A stretch of DNA of 5,909 nucleotides from Prevotellaceae bacterium (GTDB lineage Bacteria; Bacteroidota; Bacteroidia; Bacteroidales; UBA932): positions 1-5,909 of the forward strand of contig JAITAP010000027.1 in NCBI GenBank assembly GCA_031284065.1. The letters run 5' to 3'. Below are positions 4,679-5,909 of the stretch, piece after piece. The translations under genes were made by a program, and so were the position numbers. How positions within the stretch are numbered: the stretch's first letter is position 1; each line of letters opens with the position of its first letter. Below the pieces are notes generated by a model. It saw nothing but the letters and a program-made list of their open reading frames with translations, had not been told where the DNA came from and did not search any database.

Positions 4679-5746
4679 TTACTGCGCCTCAGCCCCCTCA
4701 AGGTTGCGGCTCAACCTTTTGAGGAGCGATTTCGCCGCAGGCCTGCTCTTTGATTTGCTCGTGCTCCCGGAGTCGTTCACCCACTTTACGTAGAGCACCG
4801 TGTTGTTGTCCGACAGGTCTATTGGCGAAGTAGTTTTTTGGGTGAATGCCTGATCTTTGTACAACCCCTCCGGCTCCTCACCCTGCACTTTGGGAGCATA
4901 GTCCAGTACCTCGTAAGCGTAGAGGAAAGAAATACCCGGCTCGGTGTAGAAGGTGCTTTCATCCTGCCCTTTGCCCCACACCACTTTGACGCTGTACTGC
5001 GTGGCAAGCGGGAAATCCGACTTATCATAGTTGTTCGGAAAGGCAGGGTTGGCAGAGTAGGTGTACTTTATTTCACCGGAGGAAGAGGAAGAGTTGGACT
5101 CATACTTATACTCAGACTCATACTTGATGTTGCTTATCTTTTTGCTTGAGGTGAGGAGAAATGTGTATTTTTCTGTTCTGGAATTTCTCGTAGTACTTCC
5201 AACAAAGGCGTCGCCCTCTACTTTCCATTCTGATACCTCAATAACATCTACAAAATCATCTACCACTTCATCAAAAACCTCGCTATGGTTCCAATAGGCA
5301 TCGCTAACTTTGTAGCTTTTCCGTTCCTCGGGCTCGCTGCTTTGTTTTTCATATTCGTAGTCGTAAGCAATACCATTTTCAGTGTAAGTAAAATCACACA
5401 ACTCTCCGTCTTCGTAGAACATAATTAACTCTTTCTTGGCGTCAAGGTTAACTTGCGCTGTGGCACGGACGTTATAGGTCATGGTCCCGCCATATCCCGT
5501 TTCTGTAATTATACTTGTTTGCTCCGCAGAAATTTGGCGCACCGACGCCATGTTGTCGTTCACCTCCTCAAGGAGCGTCCGGATTTCCTCGACGGTCATG
5601 TTTTCTGAGGGCTTGTAGAGGTCGCCGTCGGGGTTGTTGTCTTCATCCTTGTCGCAGGACGGCAGGAATACCGCCAGCGCTACCATCAGACCTAATGCGA
5701 TAGCCAAAAATGCTACCATCTTTCCGTAAAATGTACTTTTTTTCAT
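4679..5746 (-). CDS. Surface-type lipoprotein, LolA/LppX-like region plus degenerate InlB-type repeat; function unknown
   Basis: 355 residues from ATG 5746, preceded by an A-rich leader usual in Bacteroidota. Residues 1-30 are a lipoprotein signal (hydrophobic 11-28, lipobox LPSC), with lipidated Cys31 followed by DKDEDNNPD. An acidic stretch at this place resembles the lipoprotein export signal that sends Bacteroidota lipoproteins to the outer face of the outer membrane. Residues 50-70 form a helix (MTVEEIRTLLEEVNDNMASV), then Tyr-rich beta strands follow (TYNVRATAQV, 90-99; FTYTENGIAYDYEYEK, 119-134; a low-complexity Ser run at 218-223), an order resembling LolA/LppX-type lipid-binding folds. 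Residues 251-323 end in GLYKDQAFTQK...LYVKWV, the ending of InlB B-repeats (Listeria-Bacteroides repeat). The tail 327-346 is rich in Ser, Lys and Arg, unlike the acidic body. It has its own terminator, so it is probably not part of the hydrolase operon. Domain assignments are by eye; no catalytic motif seen. Confidence 0.85.
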   Translation of the reverse strand: MKKSTFYGKMVAFLAIALGLMVALAVFLPSCDKDEDNNPDGDLYKPSENMTVEEIRTLLEEVNDNMASVRQISAEQTSIITETGYGGTMTYNVRATAQVNLDAKKELIMFYEDGELCDFTYTENGIAYDYEYEKQSSEPEERKSYKVSDAYWNHSEVFDEVVDDFVDVIEVSEWKVEGDAFVGSTTRNSRTEKYTFLLTSSKKISNIKYESEYKYESNSSSSSGEIKYTYSANPAFPNNYDKSDFPLATQYSVKVVWGKGQDESTFYTEPGISFLYAYEVLDYAPKVQGEEPEGLYKDQAFTQKTTSPIDLSDNNTVLYVKWVNDSGSTSKSKSRPAAKSLLKRLSRNLEGAEAQ

Positions 5747-5909
5747 TGCAATTGTTTTTTTTTTATTTTTTGCGCCTACTCTTTGTTTTGCGTCGCGCGG
5801 TTCGGCTTATTTACGACGTTTAAGCTGAAAGCTGAAAAATTTGGCCAACGCCAAGCGGAGGCTTTGGAGCCGTGCGCCGGCAGTGCAGCATTTTTGAATT
5901 GCACACGCA
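5747..5909. other. Upstream region of the lipoprotein gene with GC-rich short inverted repeats
   Basis: No gene is seen up to the window edge. Next to the ATG is an A-rich leader on the coding strand (T-run about 5755-5770). Further out is a GC-rich block with short palindromes: TTGGC-CAAC-GCCAA (5841-5854), GGCT-TTGG-AGCC (5860-5871) and GTGCA/TGCAC (5883-5887 and 5900-5904), plus the tandem AGCTGAA AGCTGAA (5823-5836). It could be a leader, an operator or an intergenic repeat. I found no convincing TTTG/TAnnTTTG promoter on the minus strand. Confidence 0.4.

Noticed and set aside
4681..4730. Hairpin CTCAAGGTTG / CAACCTTTTGAG near the lipoprotein 3' end as a second terminator
   Set aside because: It lies within the coding frame, has a bulge, and is not followed by a T-run in the direction of transcription.
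5771..5785. Plus-strand TACTCTTTG as a promoter -7 box
   Set aside because: The spacing within the box is off by one from TAnnTTTG and no plus-strand gene follows.

Overview
The window looks like a carbohydrate-degradation locus from a member of the Bacteroidales (phylum Bacteroidota). The evidence is a run of secreted glycoside hydrolases in one direction, a GH97 enzyme (the SusB family, typical of this phylum), a lipoprotein with an acidic stretch right after the lipidated cysteine, A-rich leaders instead of clear Shine-Dalgarno sites, and intergenic palindromes and CACGAATT repeats of a kind I recall from Bacteroidota genomes. This assignment comes from family knowledge and composition, not from a search.

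Every supported gene lies on the minus strand, so the reading order runs from high to low coordinates. A surface-type lipoprotein (5746-4679) comes first. It ends at a strong GC-rich terminator with a long apical loop (4590-4669). Next is about 570 bases without an intact gene (4110-4678): an AT-rich spacer, a 165-base cluster of four small palindromes nested in a 14-bp inverted repeat (4281-4445), a weak promoter candidate (4224-4255), and an array of CACGAATT-like repeats (4131-4228). A broken duplicate of the first part of the GH97 gene follows (4109-3960), directly in front of the GH30 gene.

The hydrolase operon is GH30 (3934-2450), then GH97 (2396-417), then GH43 (from 401, running off the left edge). 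The gaps are about 53 and 15 bases with no terminator between them, so co-transcription is likely. All three proteins begin with a Sec signal peptide without a lipobox, so they are predicted to be periplasmic or otherwise exported. GH97 carries the residue pattern of the retaining alpha-galactosidase branch rather than the inverting alpha-glucosidase (SusB) branch. GH30 keeps both catalytic glutamates. GH43 is usually an arabinofuranosidase, xylosidase or galactanase. Together they suggest trimming of a branched plant or host polysaccharide carrying alpha-galactose and arabinose/xylose/galactose-type linkages. No SusC/SusD pair, sensor or anti-sigma factor is in the window, so the substrate cannot be fixed.

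The least ordinary features are the frameshifted GH97 5' copy with a mosaic divergence pattern, the nested palindromic element, a second palindrome lying inside the reading frame of the GH43 N-terminus, and the lipoprotein, which seems to join a LolA/LppX-like N-terminal part to a degenerate InlB-type repeat. I saw no CRISPR array, tRNA, rRNA, transposase gene or defence gene.
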